NCBI GenBank assembly: GCA_026126105.1
Contig: JAHCJV010000049.1
Coordinates: 1 to 41,203, forward strand
Reading direction: 5' to 3'
DNA: 41,203 nt
Source: Enhydrobacter sp.
GTDB lineage: Bacteria; Pseudomonadota; Alphaproteobacteria; Reyranellales; Reyranellaceae
How positions within the stretch are numbered: position 1 is the stretch's first letter; each line of letters starts with the position of its first letter. The notes beneath the pieces were generated by a model. It did not search any database. It was not told the DNA's origin and was given only the letters and a program-made list of their open reading frames with translations. This document shows, piece by piece, positions 34,041-41,203 of the stretch. Position numbers and translations under genes: made by a program.

Positions 34041-35135
34041 CTACAGGCGGGCGCGAACCTGCCGGCGGAGATGGTCGATTGGCCGGCGGCCGCCCTCGGC
34101 GTCGAAGTGCCAGAACGTCCATCCGTTGCACGCCGGTGCGCCCTGGACGGCCGCGCCGACCTGATGGATCGAGCCGCGATGCTCGCCTAGCGCATTGGCA
34201 GCCGACAGCGTGCCATCGGCCCGGACACGGGCGTGCAGCCGGCCGCTATGGTCGCTGAGCACGGTGCCGGGGTGGAGCAGCCCGGCCTCGATCAGCAGGC
34301 CGAATGGGACGCGCGGCTCGCTGCGCTTGCTGGGCTTGGGCGCCACGTCCTCGATCAGCAGCGGCTGGATCGCCTCGATTCGCTTGCGGGCGGCCGCAGC
34401 ATAGGCCTCATCGCGCTCCAGCCCGATGAAATGCCGCCTTAGACGCTTGGCGACGGCGCCCGTCGTCCCGGTGCCGAAGAACGGGTCCAGTATCGTGTCG
34501 CCCGCATTTGACGCAGTCATCAGGCAGCGGAACAGCAGTGCCTCGGGCTTCTGCGTGGGATGGACCTTCTTGCCATCCTCGCCTTTCAGCCGCTCGCCAC
34601 CGGTGCAGAGCGGCAGGAGCCAATCGGAGCGCATCTGAAGCCCCTCGTTCAGCTCCTTCATCGCCTCGTAGTTGAAAGTGTAGCGCTTGACCTTGCGGTC
34701 ACGCGCCGCCCAGATCAGCGTCTCGTGAGCGTTGGTGAATCGCCTGCCCCGGAAGTTCGGCATCGGGTTGCTCTTGCGCCATACTATATCGTTCAGCAGC
34801 CAGTAGCCCTGGTCCTGAAGCGCCGTCCCGATCCGGAAGATGTTGTGGTAGCTGCCGATCACCCACAATGTGCCTTCGGGCTTCAGCACGCGGCGCGCAG
34901 CCCTCAACCAGGCGCGCGTGAAGGCATCGTAGCGATCGAAGTCGTCGAATTTGTCCCAGTCGTCGTCGACCGCATCGACCTTGCTGTTGTCCGGCCGCAG
35001 CAGGTCGCCGCCCAGTTGGAGATTATAGGGAGGATCGGCGAAGACCATGTCGACCGAGCCCACTGGCAGGCTGTTCATGAGCTCGACACAATCGCCTACG
35101 AGGACGCGGTCCTGAAATTCAGACGGTTCATTCAC
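34041..35135 (-). CDS. ccrM: CcrM-type adenine DNA methyltransferase (GANTC)
   Basis: A 364-residue beta-class N6-adenine methyltransferase, the cell-cycle regulator of alphaproteobacteria that methylates the adenine in GANTC after the fork passes. The catalytic DPPYN is at 34-38 and the AdoMet motif DPFFGTGTTG at 217-226, in beta-class order. The C-terminal ~80 residues (from about 280, with GLLIEAGLLHPGTVL and CNGWTFWHF) form the RAMA-type domain characteristic of CcrM. The best start is GTG at 35135, which overlaps the GST stop by 8 bases; GAGGA lies 11 bases upstream. An upstream ATG in the same frame lies inside the GST gene and is less likely. No companion restriction enzyme is seen. 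Confidence 0.94.
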   Translation of the reverse strand: MNEPSEFQDRVLVGDCVELMNSLPVGSVDMVFADPPYNLQLGGDLLRPDNSKVDAVDDDWDKFDDFDRYDAFTRAWLRAARRVLKPEGTLWVIGSYHNIFRIGTALQDQGYWLLNDIVWRKSNPMPNFRGRRFTNAHETLIWAARDRKVKRYTFNYEAMKELNEGLQMRSDWLLPLCTGGERLKGEDGKKVHPTQKPEALLFRCLMTASNAGDTILDPFFGTGTTGAVAKRLRRHFIGLERDEAYAAAARKRIEAIQPLLIEDVAPKPSKRSEPRVPFGLLIEAGLLHPGTVLSDHSGRLHARVRADGTLSAANALGEHRGSIHQVGAAVQGAPACNGWTFWHFDAEGGRRPIDHLRRQVRARL

Positions 35136-35763
35136 CTTGGGCAAGTTCCTCCGCGATTGCGTTGCGCACGCCGGGACGCTCGGACATGCGGCGGCGGTGA
35201 TCGACAACCTTCGGAATCCTGTTCGGGTCGACGCCGTCTGCTTCGAGCCACTGTGCCAGCGTGAAAAGATAGGGATCGCAGATCGTGTAGCGCTCGCCCA
35301 TCACCCAGGGGCCTTTCAGCATCTCGCGCTCGATCAGATCGAACGCACCACCGACCGACTCTGGCACCTTGCGCTGCATGGCGGCAATCGAGTGCGCGTC
35401 GTCCGGATCGACCCAGCGATAGCCGCGCATGCGATGGGCGTGCGCGACATGCAGGTGCGAGCAGAGATAGGAATTGAACGCCTGCACCTGGGCGAAGGCG
35501 AACGGGTCGTCGATCAGCGCGAGGTTCGCGTCCGGAAAGCTCTGCGCCACGAAAACCAGCATCGCTGGCGTTTCGGTCAGGACGCCGCGATCGGTGACCA
35601 GCGCCGGAACACGTCCCTTGGGATTGATCTTCATATATTCGGCCGAGCGCTGCTGCGCCGAGCCGAAGTCGATGCGCTTGGTCGAATACTCGGCGCCGAC
35701 CTCCTCGAGCACGATATGCGTGGCAAGCGAGCAGGTGTGGGCGGCATAGAAGAGCTCGAGCAT
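35128..35763 (-). CDS. Glutathione S-transferase family protein
   Basis: A 211-residue cytosolic GST. The N-terminal thioredoxin-like domain (1-78) has LFYAAHTCSLATHIVLEE with a Ser12 in the usual catalytic region, NPKGRVPALVTD (47-58, cis-Pro) and the glutathione-binding LTETPAML. The helical C-terminal domain (90-205) contains YTICDPYLFTLAQW. The substrate is unknown. The gene starts 5 bases after the stop of the 76-residue protein gene, and its last bases overlap the ccrM GTG, so these three genes are likely one translationally linked unit. Confidence 0.88.
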   Translation of the reverse strand: MLELFYAAHTCSLATHIVLEEVGAEYSTKRIDFGSAQQRSAEYMKINPKGRVPALVTDRGVLTETPAMLVFVAQSFPDANLALIDDPFAFAQVQAFNSYLCSHLHVAHAHRMRGYRWVDPDDAHSIAAMQRKVPESVGGAFDLIEREMLKGPWVMGERYTICDPYLFTLAQWLEADGVDPNRIPKVVDHRRRMSERPGVRNAIAEELAQGE

Positions 35764-35768
35764 CGCGG

Positions 35769-35999
35769 CTACGGCAGCAGGCTCGACAGCCGCGACATGA
35801 ACGGGGCGATCTCGGCAGCCTCTTCCTCGGCCTCGAGGATGAGCGCCTTGATGTGATCAGTGAACGAGCCGGTGGTCTCGGCGTTCTCGAGCTGATGCAG
35901 CCGCGCCAGGAGGCGCTCGCGCCGCTCGCCATCGGGACTGGCCTCGATCGAGGCGCGCAACTCGGCGATCAGCGCTTCGTGCTTCTTGCTCTCGGACAT
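35769..35999 (-). CDS. Small conserved-looking helical protein of unknown function
   Basis: A 76-residue acidic, fully helical protein starting MSESKKHEALIAEL, with Leu/Ala heptad-like spacing up to about 42, then SFTDHIKALILEAEEEAAEIAPFMSRL. It has no cysteines and no membrane segment; coiled-coil dimerisation is likely. It lies between rnhB (16 bp upstream) and a GST gene (5 bp downstream) in the ccrM unit. I do not recognise a family. The sharp start with a plausible operon context supports a real gene; in-frame sequence upstream of 35999 is rnhB in another frame. Confidence 0.65.
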   Translation of the reverse strand: MSESKKHEALIAELRASIEASPDGERRERLLARLHQLENAETTGSFTDHIKALILEAEEEAAEIAPFMSRLSSLLP

Positions 36000-36015
36000 G
36001 GCTCGACGCCTTTCT

Positions 36016-36660
36016 TCAATCCGCTTCGAAGGGTTCGCCGTGCGGGGCACGCACGGGCGCGAAGCTCGTCCGATGATGGGGTGTCGGGCCCAGTCGCCGC
36101 AAGGCGGCAAGATGCTCACGGCTGGAATATCCCCGATTGGTGTGCCAGCCGTAGCCCGGAAAGCTCTCCGCCAGCCGAGCCATGTACCGGTCGCGCGTGA
36201 CCTTGGCGAAGATCGACGCCGCCGCGATCGAATAGGAAACGGCATCCCCGCCGACGATGGTTTCGGCCTGGCAACCGAGCTCGGGCGGCACCTGGTTCCC
36301 GTCGATCAGCACGAGATCGGGCTGATCGGCCAGTGCCTCCAGCGCCCGACGCATGGCGAGGAACGTGGCCTGCAGGATATTGATGGAATCGATCTCCGCG
36401 ACGCTTGCTTCGCCGACCGCGAAGCGTACTGCGCCGGAGCCGATCATCGCCTCGTAGGCTTTCTCGCGATCCTCCAGTACCAGCTTCTTGGAATCGTCGA
36501 TCAGCCGCAGCAGCTTGCGCCTGGCGAGCGTACGGTCGATCACCGCGACCGCCGCCATCACCGGACCGGCAAGCGGACCGCGGCCGACCTCGTCGATGCC
36601 GGCGATACGGATCGAGCCTCTCTCCCCCTCGCAGCGCATTTCGTAGCGGAAGTTCGGCAT
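36016..36660 (-). CDS. rnhB: Ribonuclease HII
   Basis: A 214-residue enzyme that cuts at single ribonucleotides in DNA and RNA of RNA-DNA hybrids. The catalytic acids are D23 and E24 in AGIDEVGRGPLAGPV and D120 in LIDGN; the SIAAASIFAKVTRDRYM block and the GYGWHTNRGYSSREH region are conserved. The ATG at 36660 gives the usual short N-terminal lead. An upstream in-frame ATG at 36720 would overlap the divergent nucleotidyltransferase gene. It heads the rnhB-(76 aa)-GST-ccrM set; rnhB next to ccrM is common in alphaproteobacteria. Confidence 0.94.
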   Translation of the reverse strand: MPNFRYEMRCEGERGSIRIAGIDEVGRGPLAGPVMAAVAVIDRTLARRKLLRLIDDSKKLVLEDREKAYEAMIGSGAVRFAVGEASVAEIDSINILQATFLAMRRALEALADQPDLVLIDGNQVPPELGCQAETIVGGDAVSYSIAAASIFAKVTRDRYMARLAESFPGYGWHTNRGYSSREHLAALRRLGPTPHHRTSFAPVRAPHGEPFEAD

Positions 36661-36690
36661 ATCCCCCGGCGCACCGATTAGACTGGGCGG

Positions 36691-37230
36691 ATGTCGCCCA
36701 TCGCCCACATCATTGCGCAAGACCCTGTGGGCATGAAACAGCTACGTGCGGCGCGCAGCCTCGCCCTGCCCGACTGGTGCATCGCCGCAGGATTCGTGCG
36801 CAATCGGGTGTGGGACCATCTGCACGGCATCCACCCGCCGCGCGAGCCGGCCGATATCGACGTGCTCTATTACGACCAAGCCGACCTTTCGAAGGAGACC
36901 GAACAGGCTCTCGAGGACCGACTGTCGGCGCTCGAGCCCGCGCCTTGGCAAATCCGCAACCAGGCCCGCATGCATGTCTGGAAGGGCCTGCCGCAGCACA
37001 AGAGCACGTCGGATTCAATGATCTTTTGGCTCGAGACAGTGACCGCCGTCGGCGTTCGCCTGGAAACGAACGATTCGCTCACAGTCATTGCCCCGCTCGG
37101 CACCGATGATCTGCTCGGCCTGCGCTGCTGCCCGACCGCCTACGGCCGCACGCGCCTCGACGAGTACGAGGCGCGCATCGCGAACAAGGGCTGGCGAGAG
37201 TTATGGCCAAAGGTGCGGTTCGTCGATTGA
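36691..37230 (+). CDS. Nucleotidyltransferase family protein (COG3575 type)
   Basis: A 179-residue protein of the DUF925/COG3575 family with a nucleotidyltransferase-like fold. The hallmark sequence ALPDWCIAAGFVRNRVWDHLHG (split here as LPDWCIAAG at 26-34 and FVRNRVWD at 35-42) is followed by the acidic DID at 55-57 (ADIDVLYYD), and the C-terminal LTVIAPLGTDDLLGL block is typical. The biochemical substrate is not known. It is divergent from rnhB with 30 bp between starts, so its promoter must overlap rnhB sequence. Confidence 0.82.
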   Translation: MSPIAHIIAQDPVGMKQLRAARSLALPDWCIAAGFVRNRVWDHLHGIHPPREPADIDVLYYDQADLSKETEQALEDRLSALEPAPWQIRNQARMHVWKGLPQHKSTSDSMIFWLETVTAVGVRLETNDSLTVIAPLGTDDLLGLRCCPTAYGRTRLDEYEARIANKGWRELWPKVRFVD

Positions 37231-37256
37231 CCCTCTCTGTGCCCGCAGCGGAAGAG

Positions 37257-37874
37257 TCACTTGGCCATCAGCTTCGCTGCCTGTTCCTCGGCGCGCTTGG
37301 CGGCCGGTCGCTCGAGGTGCGGCTTCACGTAGGCCTCGAACACCGGCTGCTTCTCGATGGCGCCGAACATCATGCCCCAGTGCAGGAAGGAGGCCATGTA
37401 GAGGTCGGCTGCCGTGAAGTGGTCCGCGGCAATGTAGCGCTTGCCTGCTATCGCCTTGGCGACAGTGTCGATTGTCTGCTCATAGGAGCCATAGCCGAAT
37501 CGGCCCTTCAGCTCAGGCGTCTCGGGATTCCAGCCGCTCGCCTTGTTGGCCAATGCCGGCTCGCAGCAGCCGGCGACGAAGAACAGCCAGCGATAATAGG
37601 CGTCGCGCATTGCGGGTGGCGGCGCGAGGCCCGCCTCTGGGAAGATGTCGGCAAGGTAGCAGAGGATAGCACCGGTCTCGGTCACGATGCGGCGGCCATG
37701 CACGATCGCGGGCACTTTCCCCATGGGATTTATGGCGAGGTAGTCGGGGGTCTTCATTTCCGGTCCGAACGCCTTGACCTCGATCCTGTAGGGACAGCCG
37801 ATCTCTTCCAGCATCCAGTGGGTCATCGCGCCCCGCGATTGCGGATTGGTATAAAGGACGATCTCGTCAGCCAT
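37257..37874 (-). CDS. Glutathione S-transferase family protein (second copy)
   Basis: A 205-residue GST distinct from the one beside ccrM. The thioredoxin-like N-terminus has YTNPQSRGAMTHWMLEE (catalytic Ser14 region), NPMGKVPAIVHG (cis-Pro) and VTETGAILCYLAD. The C-terminal helical domain includes HFTAADLYMASFLHW. A GGAGAG ribosome site lies just before the ATG. It starts 12 bases after the radical SAM gene and is probably in its operon. Substrate unknown. The two window GSTs differ in their active-site segments, so they are not a recent duplication. Confidence 0.88.
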   Translation of the reverse strand: MADEIVLYTNPQSRGAMTHWMLEEIGCPYRIEVKAFGPEMKTPDYLAINPMGKVPAIVHGRRIVTETGAILCYLADIFPEAGLAPPPAMRDAYYRWLFFVAGCCEPALANKASGWNPETPELKGRFGYGSYEQTIDTVAKAIAGKRYIAADHFTAADLYMASFLHWGMMFGAIEKQPVFEAYVKPHLERPAAKRAEEQAAKLMAK

Positions 37875-37886
37875 GGCACTCTCCGG

Positions 37887-39020
37887 TTACAGAAGCCTCA
37901 TCTGTCGGCCATCGCGCCTTGCATCGACCAGCGCCGTGCGCGCGGACTCGGGCACCGCGAAGCGCTGCGTGTCGAGGCGGTAGCGGATCTTGTTGAGGCC
38001 GAGCCGCTTCACGCCGGCCTGGAAGCGTGCGCTCAGGAGCTGCGCGATGGGCCCCTCGCCCTTCATGCGCAACCCGAACTCTGCCTGGTAGAGCGCGCCG
38101 CCGCGCATCTGGCGGATCAGCGACAGGACTTTCTCCGCCCGGTCGGGCCGATGGGTCCGCAACCACTCGTCGAACAGGTCCTTGATCTCGAGCGGCAGAC
38201 GCAGGACGGTGAATCCCGCGCGCGTGGCGCCCGCTCGGGCTGCCGCCTCGAGGATCGCTTCCATCTCGTGATCGTTGAGGCCAGGAATCATCGGTGCGGC
38301 CATCACGCCGACCGGTATGCCGGCATCGGCCAGAGCCTTGATCGCGTCGAGTCTGCGCCGCGGCGTCGAGGCTCGCGGCTCCATATCGCGCGCGAGCTCC
38401 TTGTCGAGCGTCGTGATCGACAGGAACACCTCGGCAAGATTGCGCTTGGCCATGTCGCCGAGGATGTCGATATCGCGCGTCACGAGATGGTTCTTGGTGA
38501 CGATACCGACCGGATTGTTGAACTCGCTCAGCACCTTGAGGATCGAGCGCGTGATCTTGAGCTCGCGTTCGACCGGCTGATAGGGATCGGTGTTGGTGCC
38601 CATCGCCACCACGTCCGGCCGATACTTGGGCGCGGCGAGCTCCGCGGCAAGCAGCTTCGCGGCGTCCGGCTTGAACAGGATTCTGGTCTCGAAATCGAGA
38701 CCTGGCGACAGGCCGAGATAGGCATGCGTCGGACGCGCGAAACAGTAGATGCAGCCGTGCTCGCAGCCGCGATAGGGATTGATCGAGCGATCGAACGGAA
38801 CGTCGGGAGAGGTATTGCGCGCCAGGATCGTGCGCGTGGCGTCGCGCGTCAGCGTCGTGCGCAACGGCGGTAGCTCATCCTCGATGTCCCAGCCGTCATT
38901 CGTGCGAACCTTCTTCTCGTCATCGTATCGGCTGGAGGCGTTGGAGAGTGCGCCGCGACCCTTGCGCTCGGGCTGGGGAACCTCATCGTCAGGATAGAGC
39001 GGCTCGCCGGCTTTCTTCAT
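37887..39020 (-). CDS. PA0069-family radical SAM protein (SplB-like)
   Basis: A 377-residue radical SAM enzyme. The cluster motif is C86, C90 and C93 in RGCEHGCIYCFAR, a C-X3-C-X2-C arrangement. The TIM-barrel follows with GTNTDPYQPVER, VTKNHLVTRDI, VFLSITTLD and APMIPGLND. The C-terminal tail (about 310-377) is specific to the PA0069 group, related to spore photoproduct lyase by sequence though these bacteria do not sporulate; the function is unknown. The unstructured N-terminal 40 residues are rich in charged residues. It is followed by a GST gene after 12 bases, suggesting a stress or repair setting. Confidence 0.88.
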   Translation of the reverse strand: MKKAGEPLYPDDEVPQPERKGRGALSNASSRYDDEKKVRTNDGWDIEDELPPLRTTLTRDATRTILARNTSPDVPFDRSINPYRGCEHGCIYCFARPTHAYLGLSPGLDFETRILFKPDAAKLLAAELAAPKYRPDVVAMGTNTDPYQPVERELKITRSILKVLSEFNNPVGIVTKNHLVTRDIDILGDMAKRNLAEVFLSITTLDKELARDMEPRASTPRRRLDAIKALADAGIPVGVMAAPMIPGLNDHEMEAILEAAARAGATRAGFTVLRLPLEIKDLFDEWLRTHRPDRAEKVLSLIRQMRGGALYQAEFGLRMKGEGPIAQLLSARFQAGVKRLGLNKIRYRLDTQRFAVPESARTALVDARRDGRQMRLL

Positions 39021-39087
39021 CGTCCGGCAATTCTGAGAACAAAAAGAGAACGAGTCAAGCCACTGCCCCTAGTGGTATAGAGATGCC

Positions 39088-39552
39088 ATGACCACCGTCA
39101 CCTTGCGCCGGGCTACGGAAGACGACCGGCCTTTCATCGAGAGCCTCTCGCCGCGGCTCTCCAGCGTACCGCGTCCAGCCTGGCATGACCTCGCCGCGAT
39201 GGAGGGATTTCAGGATAGGCACATGGCCGCTTCCTTCATGCCGGTCGACGGCGCCGCGACATTGATCGCCTGCGGCGAGGATGGGTGCCGGCTGGGCTAC
39301 ATCCATCTGCGGCCTGGAAAGGACGGCGTAACGGACGAGCCGTGCGGCTACATTTCCCTGCTTGCCACGACGAAGGAAGCCGAGGGCTCGGGCGTGGCGA
39401 CCCGCCTGATGGCAGGCGCGGAAGACTGGGCGCGTCGACGCGGCTATCGTCTGCTCAGCCTCGACGTGTTCGCCGACAATCGCCGCGCCGTGGACTTCTA
39501 TCGCCGTGGCGGCTTCAAGACCGAGACCCGCCGCATGGTGAAGCCCCTGTAG
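39088..39552 (+). CDS. GNAT family N-acetyltransferase
   Basis: A 154-residue acetyltransferase. The acetyl-CoA pyrophosphate loop is EAEGSGVATRLM at 97-108, preceded by the beta-4 strand CGYISLLATTKE and followed by AEDWARRRGYRLLSLDVFADN and DFYRRGGFKTETRRM, the standard GNAT order. The acceptor is unknown. No Shine-Dalgarno is obvious; TATAGA lies 6 bases before the ATG. It is divergent from the radical SAM gene with 67 bp between starts and convergent with moaB. Confidence 0.87.
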   Translation: MTTVTLRRATEDDRPFIESLSPRLSSVPRPAWHDLAAMEGFQDRHMAASFMPVDGAATLIACGEDGCRLGYIHLRPGKDGVTDEPCGYISLLATTKEAEGSGVATRLMAGAEDWARRRGYRLLSLDVFADNRRAVDFYRRGGFKTETRRMVKPL

Positions 39553-39577
39553 CCCCTCCGTAGCAGCAGCAACGCCC

Positions 39578-40126
39578 TCACCCGCTCCTGGGCATCTTGC
39601 CTTCGTTGAGGCGCGGCATCAGCTCCGCGAAGTTGCACGGACGAAAGCGGATGTCGAGCTGCTGGCGCAGTATGTCGTCCCAGCCGTCCTTGCAGGCGCC
39701 GGTCGAGCCGGGCAGCGCGAAGATGTAGGTCGCATTTGCCACACCGGCGGTCGCACGGCTTTGCATGGTCGAGGTGCCGATCTTCTGGAAGCTGATCCAG
39801 CGAAACGTCTCGCCGAAACCCTCGATCTTCTTCTCGAACAGGCCTTCCATCGCCTCGGGGGTGACGTCACGGCCGGTGACCCCGGTGCCGCCGGTGCTGA
39901 TCACGACATCAACCTTGGGATCGTCGATCCACTTCCTCACCTGGGCACGAATCTTGTCGATGTCGTCCGTGACGATGGCGCGATCGGCCAGCACATGGCC
40001 GTCGCGCGCGATGCGTTCGACCAAAGTGTCGCCGGACCTGTCGGTTTCGAGCGTCCGCGTGTCGGAGACCGTCAGGACGGCGATGTTCACCGGCTTGAAA
40101 GGCTTCGTTTCGTCAATTTTGTTCAT
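39578..40126 (-). CDS. moaB: Molybdenum cofactor biosynthesis protein MoaB/MogA type
   Basis: A 182-residue protein of the MoaB/MogA family, which adenylylates molybdopterin before molybdenum insertion or is its paralogue. The fold starts NIAVLTVSDTRT with D22. The nucleotide-binding loop is STGGTG at 77-82 followed by TGRDVTPEAM, and the substrate block IFALPGSTGACKDGW is present. No other moa/moe genes lie in the window. MoaB versus MogA cannot be separated by sequence here, but the length and the N-terminal lead (MNKIDETKPFKPV) fit MoaB. It is divergent from the cupin gene with 58 bp between starts. Confidence 0.9.
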   Translation of the reverse strand: MNKIDETKPFKPVNIAVLTVSDTRTLETDRSGDTLVERIARDGHVLADRAIVTDDIDKIRAQVRKWIDDPKVDVVISTGGTGVTGRDVTPEAMEGLFEKKIEGFGETFRWISFQKIGTSTMQSRATAGVANATYIFALPGSTGACKDGWDDILRQQLDIRFRPCNFAELMPRLNEGKMPRSG

Positions 40127-40184
40127 GCGAGCATAGTAACGATCCTCGCTTGCCGAGGCGAGGTGGCCAGCTTAGATCACAAGC

Positions 40185-40649
40185 ATGACCGACTGGAAAC
40201 ATGATGGCGTGCGGGTGATCCCCGCCGGATCGCTCGATACCAACACCGCGCAGACGCCGGGAATGAACAGAGCGGCAGCGATCAACTTCGCCCGGGTAGG
40301 CGCGCAGAAACTGTGGGCTGGCACGGTGACCATCCACGCGCACGCCAAGACCGGCGCGCACCACCACGGCCATCTCGAGAGCGTGATCTATGTCGTGAAG
40401 GGCAAGGCGCGCATGCGCTGGGGCGACCAGCTCCAGTTCACCGCCGAAGCCGGGCCGGGTGATTTCATCTACGTGCCGCCCTACGTGCCGCACCAGGAGA
40501 TCAATGCCTCCGAGACCGAGCCGCTCGAATGCGTGCTGGTCCGTTCCGACAACGAGGCGGTGGCGATCAACATCGACATCACGCCGGCAGAGAAGGTCGA
40601 GGAAGTGTACTGGGTCGATCCCACGCATCCTCATCCACACAAGCACTGA
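40185..40649 (+). CDS. Cupin-domain metalloprotein with a His-rich tail
   Basis: A 154-residue single-domain cupin. Motif 1 has the metal set H59, H61 and E65 in HHHGHLESVIYVV and motif 2 adds H103 in YVPPYVPHQEINA, so all four usual ligands are present. The C-terminal end THPHPHKH is an unusual extra histidine cluster that could bind Ni, Zn or Cu. The enzymatic role is unknown; mononuclear dioxygenase or isomerase activity is possible. No Shine-Dalgarno is evident. It converges with the cysteine dioxygenase gene, 39 bp between the stops. Confidence 0.85.
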   Translation: MTDWKHDGVRVIPAGSLDTNTAQTPGMNRAAAINFARVGAQKLWAGTVTIHAHAKTGAHHHGHLESVIYVVKGKARMRWGDQLQFTAEAGPGDFIYVPPYVPHQEINASETEPLECVLVRSDNEAVAINIDITPAEKVEEVYWVDPTHPHPHKH

Positions 40650-40688
40650 GACGCGTTCACGCGCACCGCGCCGCGCAGAACAGACAAG

Positions 40689-41203
40689 CTACCCCGCCGC
40701 GCGCACTTCGGAAGAGCGGTCCCACAGGTTGGGAACGACCTTGTTGGTGTAGCCCGAGACGAACAGGCTCTCCTTGCCGGTAGACGGATCGAACGTGTAG
40801 CGGCGCACGGCGCCGATATTGCCGCCGTAGACGTGGATGCTGAGCGAGCCGCAGTCGCTCAAGGCGTTCGTCACCTGATGGATGTCTCCAACCGAGGGTC
40901 GAAGGATCTCGACGTCGCCTGGCGCAAGGGTCGCGCACGGCCCGGTCGTCAGAGCCCCCGTCTTCTCGTCGCGCACAAAGGCTTGCGAAGTCTCCGAGCC
41001 GCGCAGCATGCCGACGAGACCCCACACCTGATGATCGTGCACCGGCGTCTTCGCGCTCGGCGCCCAGACGAAGCTCACCACGGAGAAGCGCTCGAACGGA
41101 TCGCACCACAGCAGGTTCTGGACGTAGCCGTGCGGCGGACACTCGGCCATCGCCTCAGGCAGCCAGTCGTCGTTCTTCACAAGCTCGCCGAGCAGCTTGG
41201 CCC
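40689..41203 (-). CDS. Cysteine dioxygenase family protein (5' end beyond window)
   Basis: The C-terminal ~171 residues of a cysteine-dioxygenase-type cupin that oxidises a thiol (cysteine or 3-mercaptopropionate) to its sulfinate using Fe(II) and O2. The two iron histidines lie in TPVHDHQVWGLVG, with the third in GDIHQVTNA; the downstream SIHVYGGNIG block with its conserved Tyr also fits. The frame stays open to the window edge through AKLLGELVKNDDW, so the real start is outside; a GTG at 41180 exists but is probably internal. Alternative thiol dioxygenases cannot be excluded. Confidence 0.87.
   Translation of the reverse strand, partial: AKLLGELVKNDDWLPEAMAECPPHGYVQNLLWCDPFERFSVVSFVWAPSAKTPVHDHQVWGLVGMLRGSETSQAFVRDEKTGALTTGPCATLAPGDVEILRPSVGDIHQVTNALSDCGSLSIHVYGGNIGAVRRYTFDPSTGKESLFVSGYTNKVVPNLWDRSSEVRAAG

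Noticed and set aside
34041..35135. A restriction-modification system around the DNA methyltransferase
   Set aside because: No endonuclease gene is adjacent, and the C-terminal domain and rnhB neighbourhood identify the orphan cell-cycle enzyme CcrM.
37203..38873. A 556-residue open frame on the plus strand opposite a GST and the radical SAM gene
   Set aside because: Both minus-strand genes have clear motifs; the plus-strand frame is a shadow without a ribosome site or domain.
1..41203. Mobile elements, prophage, CRISPR arrays, tRNA or rRNA genes
   Set aside because: No transposase, integrase other than XerC, regularly spaced repeat, or cloverleaf/rRNA signature was found on either strand.

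Overview
The window is a gene-dense, high-GC stretch of chromosome from an alphaproteobacterium, probably a member of the Rhodospirillales or a Reyranella-like lineage; the lineage is inferred from gene content and order only. Pointers are a CcrM-type GANTC methyltransferase beside rnhB, the order atpA-atpH-priA with fsa-DUF484-xerC, the order zapE ... mdh-sucC-sucD-sucA-odhB-lpdA, fmt-truA ... dapE, and mutY-DUF721-DsbA-DsbA-smc. I see no tRNA, rRNA, CRISPR array, transposase or phage gene, and no stretch of more than about 170 bases lies outside a gene or a leader.

Layout. 1-6536: start of the ATP synthase operon (atpH, partial atpA) and priA on the minus strand, then fsa, a DUF484 gene and xerC on the plus strand joined by two GTGA overlaps, then a secreted alpha/beta hydrolase. 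6584-9044: a VOC-fold metalloprotein and a small stress-type cassette (secreted Yx(FWY)xxD-repeat protein, ECF sigma factor, membrane anti-sigma factor) behind a candidate ECF promoter. 9008-18278: the TCA-cycle block on the minus strand, encoding malate dehydrogenase, succinyl-CoA synthetase, 2-oxoglutarate dehydrogenase E1 and E2, lipoamide dehydrogenase, and a small membrane protein. 18389-23768: minus-strand accessory genes between mdh and zapE: an MFS transporter coupled to an LpxL-like acyltransferase, an epoxide-hydrolase-like protein and a Tat-exported dienelactone hydrolase. 23820-27314: fmt and truA on the plus strand, facing an unrecognised membrane protein and dapE. 27464-34015: smc, two DsbA-like proteins and mutY. 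34041-37230: ccrM, a glutathione S-transferase, a 76-residue protein and rnhB as one minus-strand set, with a divergent nucleotidyltransferase. 37257-41203: a second GST, a PA0069-type radical SAM protein, a GNAT acetyltransferase, moaB, a cupin and a partial cysteine dioxygenase.

Two observations stand out. First, the gene at 31855-32913 joins a DUF721/DciA-like domain (a replicative-helicase-loader family) in frame, through one hydrophobic segment, to a periplasmic-type DsbA domain; in related bacteria I expect these to be two separate genes. Second, the 151-bp mdh-sucC gap holds an elaborate fold on the minus strand: a GTGCAC closing helix around four perfect short hairpins, an alternative pairing partner, and a U-run just before the sucC leader. 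It looks like an undescribed cis-regulatory RNA for the succinyl-CoA synthetase genes. Weaker signals are a terminator-like hairpin just upstream of dapE, the overlap of a GST gene with ccrM, and the paired acyltransferase/MFS genes.
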